Source: Roseomonas sp. (GTDB lineage: Bacteria > Pseudomonadota > Alphaproteobacteria > Acetobacterales > Acetobacteraceae). Taken from it: DNA of 62,463 bases. Below, in pieces: positions 8,297-16,882 of this stretch. The stretch is taken from contig JADCFQ010000002.1 in the NCBI GenBank assembly GCA_020249435.1, forward strand, positions 1 through 62,463, read 5' to 3'. Each line of letters starts with the position of its first letter. Within the stretch, counting starts at the first letter, position 1. Under the pieces are notes generated by a model. It worked only from the letters and a program-made list of their open reading frames with translations. It did no database searches and had not been told where the DNA came from. The position numbers were made by a program, and so were the translations under genes.

Positions 8297-9072
8297 TTGG
8301 TATGATTGAGACTTGGCTCTGCAGCAGCCCCAAAAACCTTGTATCCCCCGATCAACTTTCCAGTTTCAGCCCCCACCGCCCCACCAGTCCACTTCCCAAC
8401 CACGCTGCACCGCAGCATAGTGAAAAACATTTCAGATCATAGCGATAAACCTTGTTGGAAAAATCGGCCTACCCTCAAGCTTTGGAGAGAATTCGGGGAA
8501 TCGGAGAAAAAACGCCGAAACATTCCGCTTGAGCACCCTCAAGCTCGTCAGAAAAAGCTTTGTTTTCAAGGGGGTTTAGGTGGTCGCCTGGGGCGCTAAC
8601 CCGGTTCGGCTATTTGGCGACTGGAGCAGGAAAGGGAACCGAAAAGGCGAAAGTCTCTGCCCCCTACTTTTCAATAATTTCAATAACTTACTCGCAGACG
8701 AGCCCTTCCATCACGCTGCGGATTTTGTCATCGACGGATTGGTGCTTGCGCATGGCCCGGCGAATATCGCGGACCAGTTCTTCGGCTGGCACCCGCGTGG
8801 GTGGGAATGCCCAGGCCCGACCTTAAGGGGGGCAAGTTTCAACCGGCGTCCATCAAACCGGCAGCAGCTCAAAGCCAGATCTTGCCTGTAACTGTGCCGA
8901 TGGAACGCCCTTTCTAGACGGTACATGCGGAGATTCTCAAAATTCCCCCAAAAGTTGTTTTGTATTTCAAAAACACACCCCCTGATTGCGTGTTACGTTG
9001 GTCTGCCGCCAGGGAACCGAAGGGGGGTCCTTCGGCCTGCTGGGCGGCGAGCACAACCCACGGAGCAGACGC
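8297..9072. other. Long intergenic region before the DSF synthase gene
   Basis: No convincing intact gene lies in these 776 bases. An IS3-type transposase fragment (8688-8792, minus strand) is the only recognisable coding trace. The region is richer in A and T than the flanking metabolic genes, marking a composition change at the left edge of the quorum-sensing locus. The promoter of the synthase gene should be near its right end, but I could not assign boxes with confidence. Confidence 0.5.
8688..8792 (-). pseudogene. IS3-family transposase OrfA fragment
   Basis: In frame for 34 codons before TAA, this reads VPAEELVRDIRRAMRKHQS followed by DDKIRSVMEGLVCE. It matches the remembered start of IS3-type OrfA proteins (IRRKTRK, EEKIRIVLDGLRGE). 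The rest of the transposase is missing and no terminal inverted repeats were recognised. It marks an old insertion at the border of the quorum-sensing segment. Confidence 0.45.
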
Positions 9073-10014
9073 ATGACATTCCTTCCCAGCACCCGCCTCG
9101 ACCAAGCTTCCGGGGCGCAGTCCTTCAGGGATGCGGACGAGGAGATGAGGGCAGCACGTTACGACACCCTGGAGACCCATTTAAATGGGGATAGTGGTAC
9201 CTTTTGGGCCTGGATGCGTCCCGGCTCGAAGCCTTGTTTCACCCCCGAGCTGCTGACGGATATCTTGGCACAGCAAGAACTATTACGCGGGGCGCTTTCG
9301 CCGTCCCGGCGCGAAAGGGGGGCTCTTGCCGCTCGCTGGTATGTGATGGGCAGCCGCATCCCGGGCATCTTCAATCTGGGGGGCGACCTTGCGCTTTTTG
9401 CGGAGAAGATCCGGGCTCAGGATGAAATGGCCCTGCGGCAATATGGGTATCTCTGTGTTGATGCGATTTACGGCAACTCAGAGGCCTTTCAAGCCCCTGT
9501 AGTCACCGTTGCGCTAGTTCAGGGCGATGCCCTGGGCGGTGGCTTTGAATGTGCTTTGGCCTTTGATGTCATCGTGGCGGAGCGGAGCGCCAAATTTGGT
9601 CTTCCGGAAATCATGTTCAATCTTTTCCCCGGCATGGGCGCATACTCCTTCCTGTCGCGCCGGGTTGGCCCGGTCCAGGCCGAACGCATGATCACCTCGG
9701 GCCGGATATACTCGGCTGAAGAGTTGCACTTGATCGGCCTGGTGGATGTACTGGCGGAGGACGGCCATGGTGAGGAAGCTGTCCTTAACTACATCAACCG
9801 CAATGATCGAAAGCATAACGCGCTGCAAGCGATCTATAAAGTACGTCGTCGTTCCAATCCTGTCACTTTGGCCGAGCTGCGCGACATTGTCGAAATTTGG
9901 AGCAGCACCGCGCTTGATATTTCTGAGATGGACCTGAGAAAGATGCTCCGCCTTACTGCTGCGCAGGAGAAACGACTGGCTCATTTCCAATTAGCTCCCC
10001 AAGCTGCGGAGTAG
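9073..10014 (+). CDS. rpfF: RpfF-like DSF synthase (crotonase superfamily)
   Basis: A 313-residue enoyl-CoA-hydratase-fold protein matching the DSF synthase subfamily. Diagnostic stretches are GIFNLGGDLALFAEKIRAQD near 98, VALVQGDALGGGFECALAF near 146 and FGLPEIMFNLFPGMGAYSF near 175, then SGRIYSAEEL. The two glutamates needed by Xanthomonas RpfF (Glu141 and Glu161) correspond to Glu159 and Glu179, with the same 20-residue spacing, so the enzyme looks active. It would make cis-2-unsaturated fatty acid signals from acyl-ACP. The ATG at 9073 has GGAG about seven bases upstream. It converges on the RpfC-like kinase gene with a 38-base gap. About 20 extra N-terminal residues relative to Xanthomonas RpfF are unexplained. 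Confidence 0.92.
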   Translation: MTFLPSTRLDQASGAQSFRDADEEMRAARYDTLETHLNGDSGTFWAWMRPGSKPCFTPELLTDILAQQELLRGALSPSRRERGALAARWYVMGSRIPGIFNLGGDLALFAEKIRAQDEMALRQYGYLCVDAIYGNSEAFQAPVVTVALVQGDALGGGFECALAFDVIVAERSAKFGLPEIMFNLFPGMGAYSFLSRRVGPVQAERMITSGRIYSAEELHLIGLVDVLAEDGHGEEAVLNYINRNDRKHNALQAIYKVRRRSNPVTLAELRDIVEIWSSTALDISEMDLRKMLRLTAAQEKRLAHFQLAPQAAE

Positions 10015-10052
10015 GATGTATCTCTCTTCCCAAGCGGCTGAGGGAGAAACTT

Positions 10053-12527
10053 TTAGGTGATGGCTAAGCCAGGCCGCCTTGTCCTGGCCTCGTACAGTGC
10101 AAGGCGGCTACGCTTCACCTCCTCCGAAATGAGTGCCACCAGATGCTTCCCTTCGCTTTGGATCATATGCGGGCTTACCGCCTCGGCTCTCTTACAGAAA
10201 TCGCAAAGCGCTAATAATCCAAGATGGGCGCCAGCGCTGGCAAGGGCGTGGGCCTTAACTCTAAAGGTGATCGAGTCTTGTTGTTCAGCAGAATGGGCAA
10301 GGTCGGCAATAAGGTCCTCCGCATCCCGAAGAAAATCCTGAATGAGACTATCCACAAATTCAGATCCTCCGAGCGCTCGAAGGTCATCTATCGCTCTTGC
10401 ATCGAGCGTTTCTCTAATGCGATATGCTTGATCCTCGCCGACCCTCGCTAATCCACCTGATTTGGTGCCTAGCGAAGCGCTACTTCCGCTCGCATATCCG
10501 TCGACTGCCTCTAATAAGGATGCTGGCGTTATGGGTTTAATTAGGCATCCTTCAAACCCGGCCTCATGGCAGCGTCGTTGTGTCTCTGCTGTGGCATCCG
10601 CGGTAAAAGCAACCAATGGAATTTCTGGCCGCCCCATTGAGTGTAGTCTGTACATTTTAGCAACGTCTATACCATCGATTTTTGGCATATTTATATCCAA
10701 CAAAGCCAAGTCAAACTGAAAAGCGTCTAACGCTTCGATAGCTTCTTCACCATCTACAACCAGGGTCACATCGTGACCCACACTTTCAAGAATTCGCTGA
10801 GCCACACGACGATTTATGACGTTATCATCGGCAACCAGGATCGCTAACCTTCGTAAATCAGCTGAGGCATGACCAATGGGTGGCTCAACGGAGGCAGAAA
10901 GCGCACAAACCCACCGAACAATCGAATGAAGTTCAGAGCTTGTGGCATTGGCCCTGAGGAATGCTAGTCCAGCGCCTCTCATAGCAATATCGGGAAGACC
11001 CTGAGGTAATGTGTCCAGCAGAAGAATAACGTGCCAAGTTGATTTCGGGTCGAGCGCCAGCATAGCGCTTCGCACTGTTTCGACTGACAGATCATTATCA
11101 GAAGGTGAAAGAAGGAGAATTTTCGGCTCTTTCGACCGCGATAACTGTAGCAGGGTAACTGCATCTACAAGCGAGTTGCTCCGGTGTACCCGAAGACCCG
11201 GTAAGGAAATTTCAAGTGACTTGTAGCGCGATGCCGCAGCTAACAGAACAATTTCCGCAGATACCGGGTATATGATTGGTTCACCAATCCCCATTGGAAG
11301 TGACAAAACGAAGGTGCTTCCTTCGCCTGGTCGGCTTTGGACGCTGATTTCTCCGCCCATAAGGGTGGTGATGCTTTTGCAAATCGCTAGGCCAAGTCCT
11401 GTACCACCAAAACGATGGATAACACTGGGGTCTGCTTGAACAAAACTATCAAAAATATACTTCTGGGCCTGACGCGCGATACCTATGCCAGTATCAGTGA
11501 CCTCGATGGTCAAAATGGTACGGCCATCATCCTCGGCAGCGATTCCGTCCAGAGCAATGATAATGTACCCCGCTTCGGTGAACTTCAGCGCATTGCCGAC
11601 AAGATTGAGAAACAATTGACGGAGTAATCGAGGATCGGTCAGCACCGTCTCAGGAGTGCGCGGGGTTATATGGAAGAGTAATTGGAGGCCCTTTTCTGCT
11701 GCCTGTAAGCCAAAGGTTCTACGGATTTCGCCAAGAAGGGCAGGTAGGGAGACAGGTTCAACCCTCACCTGTACGGCACCTGAATCAATACGCGAAAATT
11801 CCAGTATGGTCTCTATCATTCCAAGCAGGTGCTGCCCCGCCTCGGATGTAGTTCTGGCCATCTCTCGTTGGTCAGCGTTGAGCGTGCTCTGCTCCAACAA
11901 TACGCTCATGCCGATGATAGCATTAAGGGGTGTTCGCAGTTCGTGGCTTACACTGGCCAGAAACATGCTTTTGGCTTCGCTGGCTTTCTCTGCCTGCTGT
12001 TTAGCCGTGTTTACCTTCTTAATTAGGGTTGCGCTGTAGAGAGGGATCGCAATGAGCCCCAAGAAGAAGCCGCTGGATAGATGCGGCTGACTATGCCAAA
12101 AAGGCGTCGAAATCCAGACGCCGATAAAACCCAATAACCCAATAGCTGTCCCTAGATAAATCCACTTGACGCCAAATCGAAATCCATTGCCAAGGATAAC
12201 CCAAAGAAAAATTGGTGCCAGCGCTGCTGCGATTTCATCCCCATAATGCAACTCTGCACATAAAAAACCCATATCGAGACAAAGCGCAGTGATGCGTCGG
12301 ACCTTATTTATGGCGGGCCAACGGATTATATGTGCGAAAAGTGCAAAAGCTACGCCCCAATAGGCGATCACGAGCACTTGAGTTAGCGGCGGTGCATCCT
12401 GGCTGAAGAGATAAAGCGATATAACCAGCGCAAAAGCGAGCCGGTTGAAGCTCATCTCATGCTCTGTATCGCGACGGCCCCGCAGGCTAGCCAGGCGTGC
12501 ACGGAAGGGGGTAGGCGAGCCACTCAT
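10053..12527 (-). CDS. rpfC: RpfC-like hybrid sensor histidine kinase
   Basis: An 824-residue membrane kinase. Residues 1-25 are basic and precede about five transmembrane segments (30-170), as in RpfC. The short juxtamembrane LRGRRDTEHE resembles the DSF-contact region of RpfC. Then come HisKA with SHELRTPLNAIIGM (His195), HATPase_c with DTGIGI and FGGTGLGLAI, a degenerate receiver-like stretch (about 415-545), a receiver with ILVADDNVINRRVAQ and ALLDINMPKIDG near 600, and a C-terminal HPT domain with KAHALASAGAHLG. It would sense DSF and pass phosphate to the co-transcribed regulator. Its ATG overlaps that gene's stop (ATGA). GC content is visibly lower than in the phage core. Confidence 0.9.
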   Translation of the reverse strand: MSGSPTPFRARLASLRGRRDTEHEMSFNRLAFALVISLYLFSQDAPPLTQVLVIAYWGVAFALFAHIIRWPAINKVRRITALCLDMGFLCAELHYGDEIAAALAPIFLWVILGNGFRFGVKWIYLGTAIGLLGFIGVWISTPFWHSQPHLSSGFFLGLIAIPLYSATLIKKVNTAKQQAEKASEAKSMFLASVSHELRTPLNAIIGMSVLLEQSTLNADQREMARTTSEAGQHLLGMIETILEFSRIDSGAVQVRVEPVSLPALLGEIRRTFGLQAAEKGLQLLFHITPRTPETVLTDPRLLRQLFLNLVGNALKFTEAGYIIIALDGIAAEDDGRTILTIEVTDTGIGIARQAQKYIFDSFVQADPSVIHRFGGTGLGLAICKSITTLMGGEISVQSRPGEGSTFVLSLPMGIGEPIIYPVSAEIVLLAAASRYKSLEISLPGLRVHRSNSLVDAVTLLQLSRSKEPKILLLSPSDNDLSVETVRSAMLALDPKSTWHVILLLDTLPQGLPDIAMRGAGLAFLRANATSSELHSIVRWVCALSASVEPPIGHASADLRRLAILVADDNVINRRVAQRILESVGHDVTLVVDGEEAIEALDAFQFDLALLDINMPKIDGIDVAKMYRLHSMGRPEIPLVAFTADATAETQRRCHEAGFEGCLIKPITPASLLEAVDGYASGSSASLGTKSGGLARVGEDQAYRIRETLDARAIDDLRALGGSEFVDSLIQDFLRDAEDLIADLAHSAEQQDSITFRVKAHALASAGAHLGLLALCDFCKRAEAVSPHMIQSEGKHLVALISEEVKRSRLALYEARTRRPGLAIT

Positions 12528-14674
12528 TCTCGAGACAATAAATCAGAAAGATTGCTTTGGAGTATCCCGGTCAGAGTCTCGGCAGAAATTGGTTCCTGTA
12601 CAAAAAAACCTTGGACCTCGTCACAGCCCATTTCTTGCAAGCAAGTCAATTGCGAAGCGGTCTCTACCCCCTCGGCGACGACTTGCATATTCAATCCGTG
12701 CGCGAGATGCAGAATTCCCGCCACAATCGCAGTATCGGCCCGATCAATCCCAAGGCGTCCTATGTACGTTTGGTCCACTTTCAGGCGTTGAATCGGAAAG
12801 GAACGAACAAAGGTCAGTGAGGAATAGCCAGTCCCAAAATCATCTATGGAAAAGGCAACCCCAAGCTCTCGTAAAGCGGTTAAAGTGGCGGCCGCCTCAT
12901 TGAGCTTACTGAGTAAAATCCGCTCTGTTATCTCAACATCAAGCAAAGTAGGACTTAGGCCACTCAGATGAATGGCCTCGGTGATCATGCGCTGAACATC
13001 CCGCGTCACAAAGAGACTGGGCGAAAGATTTACTGCGATACGCACCCCTTCGGCTTGTTGATTAGCCCAAATGGCGCCTTGCGCACATGCTGCAGCCAGC
13101 ACCCATTCTGTAATTGGGGCTATAAGACCCGCCTCCTCCGCCAGGCCAAGGAAGTCGGTGGGCATGATAACTCCACGTTCGGGGTGATTCCAACGAAGAA
13201 GAGCCTCAGCTCCACAGATACGGCCAGTTCGAAGTGAAACCTGGGGTTGCCAGGCTAACTCAAACTCACCTCGGGCCAGCGCACGCCGTAATTCGCCTTC
13301 AAGCCGTAAAGCACGCTGGGCAGCCGCATCCATCGCCTGATCGAAGAAACTGAATCCTCCCCTACTGCTTGTCTTCGCGCGATACATCGCGAGATCTGCA
13401 TTTCTCAGCAACGCGTCTGCATCTAGCGCGTCCCTTGGAAACAGCGTGATCCCTACGCTAGTGCCAGCCGTTATGCTCAGCTTACCTATACGAAACGGCT
13501 TCCGGAACGCATCCAAAACGCGTGTGGCTAAAAGACTCGCTGCTGCGGGTCCTTTGATATCGAATTGGAGAATCGCAAATTCATCCCCTCCAAGCCGTGC
13601 AACGATATCACCCTCACGCAATGTTGCCTTGAGGCGTTTTGTAACCTCTATAAGTAGCTTGTCGCCTACCTGATGGCCAAGTGCATCATTCACAGCCTTG
13701 AAGCGATCCAGATCGAGGAAATGCAGGGCAAATGCATCTTCAGATCGTCGCCCGTGGCCGCAGCGTTCGCGCAAGCGCTCACTTAGGAACGCGCGATTTG
13801 GTAGCTCAGTGAGAGGATCATGTTGGGCAAGATAAAGTAGGCGCTCCTCGATCATTTTTTGATCGGTTATATCAATCGATGTTGTCAGCACAGAAGAGAC
13901 ATTGCCATCGCTATCATGCAACGGCGCTTTCGTAGTGCTCAAATAGCGTAGTGTCCCATCTGCTGCATTGACCGTCTCTTTCAGGCCAAGAATCGGCTTA
14001 CCTGTTCTAAAGACATCTGCGTCAAGCTGACATGATGAATTTCCCCGCTCTGTACCAAATAAATCTACTACATGCAGCCCAACGAGATCATCGGGGGCCT
14101 TTCCGAGCTCTGAAGCCTGCGCTACGTTAACAAAAACAAGCTGTCCATGGCGATCAGCAGCGCTGATCATGGCGTGCAGAGTGTCGATGACTTGTGCAAG
14201 CGCTTCGCGATTCTCACGCATTAGGTCAATGCGAAGTTTTTCAGATGCTTCTAGATCAACCCGCAGTCGCTTAATCTGCTGTTTTGTGGCGACTTGGTGC
14301 CGCCTCAGGGCCAAAAGGTTGCGAACACGAGTGCTGAACTCAACCGGATCAATCGGGGAAAGAAGGAAATCAGTCGCTCCGGCATCGAGTGATAACAACC
14401 GAAATTCTCGATCAGCGTGGATTGTAATGACGATGATTGGAATATCTGCGGTGTCTGGCTTTGATCTAACCCTTCTCGTAAATTCGGCACCATCAAGGCG
14501 CGGCATCTTATAATCTGTGATGATTATGTCTGCCGCATTCTCATCTAGCCAGTTTAGCGCGAGAATAGGATCACTAAAGGATATTACGCTAGTATCGGGA
14601 GCGATTGAAGCCGCCATGCGTTCAAGTACGCGGCGGTTGGTACTCCGATCATCCAGAATGAGAATATGCGGCAT
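12524..14674 (-). CDS. Response regulator REC-PAS-GGDEF-EAL (c-di-GMP turnover)
   Basis: A 716-residue cytoplasmic protein. The receiver (1-120) has ILILDDRSTNRRVLERM and ITDYKMPRLDG, a REC close in style to RpfG. A coiled linker and PAS domain (about 160-280) follow, then GGDEF with intact RLGGDEFAIL, and EAL with EALLRW, EITERI, IDDFGTGYSSL, KVDQTYI and AEGVE. Both catalytic sets appear complete, so it could synthesise or hydrolyse c-di-GMP depending on phosphorylation. It takes the place of the REC-HD-GYP regulator RpfG in the Xanthomonas locus. ATG 14674 gives a clean receiver start. It leads an operon with the RpfC-like kinase. Confidence 0.9.
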   Translation of the reverse strand: MPHILILDDRSTNRRVLERMAASIAPDTSVISFSDPILALNWLDENAADIIITDYKMPRLDGAEFTRRVRSKPDTADIPIIVITIHADREFRLLSLDAGATDFLLSPIDPVEFSTRVRNLLALRRHQVATKQQIKRLRVDLEASEKLRIDLMRENREALAQVIDTLHAMISAADRHGQLVFVNVAQASELGKAPDDLVGLHVVDLFGTERGNSSCQLDADVFRTGKPILGLKETVNAADGTLRYLSTTKAPLHDSDGNVSSVLTTSIDITDQKMIEERLLYLAQHDPLTELPNRAFLSERLRERCGHGRRSEDAFALHFLDLDRFKAVNDALGHQVGDKLLIEVTKRLKATLREGDIVARLGGDEFAILQFDIKGPAAASLLATRVLDAFRKPFRIGKLSITAGTSVGITLFPRDALDADALLRNADLAMYRAKTSSRGGFSFFDQAMDAAAQRALRLEGELRRALARGEFELAWQPQVSLRTGRICGAEALLRWNHPERGVIMPTDFLGLAEEAGLIAPITEWVLAAACAQGAIWANQQAEGVRIAVNLSPSLFVTRDVQRMITEAIHLSGLSPTLLDVEITERILLSKLNEAAATLTALRELGVAFSIDDFGTGYSSLTFVRSFPIQRLKVDQTYIGRLGIDRADTAIVAGILHLAHGLNMQVVAEGVETASQLTCLQEMGCDEVQGFFVQEPISAETLTGILQSNLSDLLSRE

Positions 14675-14703
14675 TACTGATCCATCCAATAGCGCAAATT
14701 GCA

Positions 14704-14727
14704 AACAGCAATGATCTACTTGCTGTT
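14704..14727. promoter_or_regulatory. Inverted repeat upstream of the regulator-kinase operon
   Basis: AACAGCA (14704-14710) and TGCTGTT (14721-14727) are perfect 7-base arms with a 10-base spacer. They end 30 bases before the regulator ATG at 14674 and are transcribed with or just upstream of it. This is a candidate operator. The remaining bases to 15041 contain no gene I can support. Confidence 0.4.
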
Positions 14728-15041
14728 AGGCTAAGTGAAAAAGAGCGTCTGCCGTCCAAACCAAGGAATTGTATTGAGGCAGCGGAAATTTAGATACAGT
14801 ATACCGGGTTCTGGGAACGGGCCAAGGGCACTCTCGGCACGAGTCTCGTTAGGTTGACCGTCCTCTCAGCGAGGTTCATTCGTTGTGACATGAGTTGCTT
14901 TGCTTGTGCGGCACTGTCCGTCGTCAAATGATTTGAGACCATTTGGCGGGCTTTGTAACGGAGTATCTGGCCCATCAGTGGGTTAAGGTTAAGCTGCGTT
15001 TTGGTGATGCATCAAGCGGCGGTGCTGTCCAACCGCATCCC

Positions 15042-15275
15042 TCACACCCTCTCCACCATCCTAAACCCCCGCGATGCCAGCGGCAGGCTGTCCCGGCTGA
15101 TGGCGGCGTCGTCCCCTGGGGCGTTCATCGTACCCCAGATGGCGCGGCGGTTGCGCTCCGCTATGCTGTCCGTGAGTTCCGCGACCCAAAGCGTATCCCG
15201 TGCCGCGCCAAGGCGGCGGACCATGTCGCGGTGCGGATTGCGGGCCTCGCCGGTATAAAGCGCCGGAAGCCTCCA
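15042..15275 (-). pseudogene. Broken duplicate of the tail gene at 16883-17671 (3' end)
   Basis: The last 75 or so codons of the tail protein recur here in frame and end at the same residues. The final 60 residues differ from the intact copy at only five positions; both contain RRLGAARDTLW and end in SRGFRMVERV. Homology stops near 15275, so the 5' two thirds are missing. The divergence suggests a copy from a related phage rather than a very recent duplication. It marks a recombination border between cargo and phage core. Confidence 0.85.
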
Positions 15276-15324
15276 AATGCTTACTGACCCTAGTGGCGAT
15301 CGCTCGAGTGAATGGCGTGTATCT

Positions 15325-15771
15325 TCACAGTCTTGGGCATTGAGCCTTTGACCACCCAGTTGCGTGCATGTCCCGCCCTACATTCATCCCGCGAACAATA
15401 ACATCCGCAACAATGCGGCCATGATTGGGGTGGTGAGGAAGAATTCGGATCTCGGTAAATTCGGTACGCTTACGAAGTTCCGCTCGTGACGCACGCCAGC
15501 GCGGATCGCCTCGTTCGACCGTATCTACCCCTCGAACCCGAATAGTTATTGGTTCGGCCTGGCCCCTGCATATCACTGTAAATGTATCACCATCTGTCCA
15601 GTGCTGCGCTGAGCAATGCCACTCTGAATTAACTGGAAACGTTCGCCTCGGCTCGCGCCAAAAACAGCTTTCAGCAAAAGCGGGTTCGGTCAGCAGGACG
15701 TGGAAGGCTGTCAGCAGAATGAGCCGCGGCCATCGAGAGTAAAGGACGATCATTTCCCGGAGAAGTTTCAT
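15325..15771 (-). CDS. Secreted staphylococcal-nuclease-like protein
   Basis: A 148-residue protein with an N-terminal signal peptide (hydrophobic LILLTAFHVLL, then a likely cleavage after AFA). The nuclease core has DGDTFTVICRG near 60, IRVRGVDTVER near 77 (the Arg and Glu of the SNase active site) and HGRIVADVIVRG near 117 (third catalytic Arg). It probably degrades nucleic acid in the periplasm or outside the cell. It is followed by three small genes of unknown role in the same direction. Confidence 0.75.
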   Translation of the reverse strand: MKLLREMIVLYSRWPRLILLTAFHVLLTEPAFAESCFWREPRRTFPVNSEWHCSAQHWTDGDTFTVICRGQAEPITIRVRGVDTVERGDPRWRASRAELRKRTEFTEIRILPHHPNHGRIVADVIVRGMNVGRDMHATGWSKAQCPRL

Positions 15772-15895
15772 TCATGGTTGCTATGCGCCAATAATATGTA
15801 TGGTGGAGAAGAACGTCAAAACCCCATGAGAAAGTTGAAATCCAGTGGGTGATGGGCTGTGCAGCCTATTCATCTCAAGGGGAAATCATCAAATT

Positions 15896-16120
15896 CTAAT
15901 GCGTAGCCTCGCCGGGTGATGGAATGGCACGCCGTAGTTCGTCAATTGCGTAGAGAATGTCCATCCATTCAGCTACGTGTTGGTGGTTACCACGGTGGAA
16001 TGCGGCATCTGCGCTGAGGGCAATTATGAGTTCTGCCTCGTCTCCATATCGATTTATGAAGGCCCTCGCTTTTTCAAAAGCTTGAAGATTGGGCATGGGT
16101 CTTTCTGCTAAAGCAAGCAT
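15896..16120 (-). CDS. Small hypothetical protein (74 aa)
   Basis: A soluble, mostly helical protein ending in WMDILYAIDELRRA. Short proteins with this kind of C-terminus are common hypothetical genes in Rhizobiales and Acetobacteraceae. No function is assigned. An ATG at 16096, with AGAAAG before it, is an equally good start. It begins six bases after the 16127 gene stop, suggesting one transcript. Confidence 0.5.
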   Translation of the reverse strand: MLALAERPMPNLQAFEKARAFINRYGDEAELIIALSADAAFHRGNHQHVAEWMDILYAIDELRRAIPSPGEATH

Positions 16121-16126
16121 GGCGCG

Positions 16127-16435
16127 CTAATTTGATTGAATGCATTGCCGCCACGCGGGATGCCCGTAGGGCGTACCCCCGATGTGGCAGCGCAGGATTA
16201 ATGCGGCAGCGGCCTCATTCCTCGCAGACATGGCCAGTAAAAGGCGCCAGAGCTCATCGTCATTCAAGGGACGCGTTGGGATACCGTCATGATCAAGAGG
16301 TAGATCAGTTGGAAGATCGGCTGGGAGACTAAATTTTGCTGGATCATCTAAGCTGGGAACAGCATGACCTAGGTCAGAAAAGCCTAATGATGCCGATACT
16401 ACCAACAGGAACAAAATGGACCTCAGGTTCAACAT
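16127..16435 (-). CDS. Small secreted hypothetical protein (102 aa)
   Basis: It begins with a signal peptide (MLNLRSILFLLVVSASLGFS) and has a mature part rich in Pro and Asp with two C-terminal cysteines. No family was recognised. Its ATG overlaps the stop of the upstream gene as TGATG at 16433-16437, so the two are coupled. Confidence 0.55.
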   Translation of the reverse strand: MLNLRSILFLLVVSASLGFSDLGHAVPSLDDPAKFSLPADLPTDLPLDHDGIPTRPLNDDELWRLLLAMSARNEAAAALILRCHIGGTPYGHPAWRQCIQSN

Positions 16436-16797
16436 CAGTTTCTCAACCGCTCACCGCATGAGGCTGCGTTGATGACGCGAGCCGCATACTCGGTTGCCTC
16501 AATCAACCCGCCACATGGGCGAACACCCTTTGTGCCATCCTCGAAGCGCCAGAGCAGGGTCATTGGTGTAACTCTTCGCCCTCCATCGCTTACCACCGGT
16601 CGGGTCCAAACCCTGAATTGAATACCTGAGCCATCAAATTCAAAATGGGTTTGGCCGAAAAGCGTTAACGGTGCAGCCACGTGCGCTCCTCCCTGGTGGC
16701 AGGTAGCTGCGAGCGGGGACAGAAAGGAGGGAAGAACGCAACCACGGATTGAATAAAACAAACAACTCCAGGTTGTGTCAATCAAAAAGTTCCTCAA
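16435..16797 (-). CDS. Small hypothetical protein, probably exported (120 aa)
   Basis: The N-terminus is hydrophobic (TTWSCLFYSIRGCVLPSFL) and could be a signal sequence. Four cysteines and RVWTRPVVSDGGRRVTPM follow. No family was recognised. It heads the four-gene group 16797-15325 lying between the intact tail gene and its broken duplicate. An internal start is possible. Confidence 0.45.
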   Translation of the reverse strand: MRNFLIDTTWSCLFYSIRGCVLPSFLSPLAATCHQGGAHVAAPLTLFGQTHFEFDGSGIQFRVWTRPVVSDGGRRVTPMTLLWRFEDGTKGVRPCGGLIEATEYAARVINAASCGERLRN

Positions 16798-16882
16798 TCT
16801 CGGCGGGAACCTAGCTCATTCAAAAGAAGCCAAATGCTCTTCGTAGTCTTCCGGCAAAGGCCCCTTACTAGCTTACTCGCCC

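Noticed and set aside
8306-8926. Several short frames in the region before the DSF synthase gene
   Set aside because: Low-complexity or basic sequences without ribosome-binding sites; only the IS3 fragment reads like protein.
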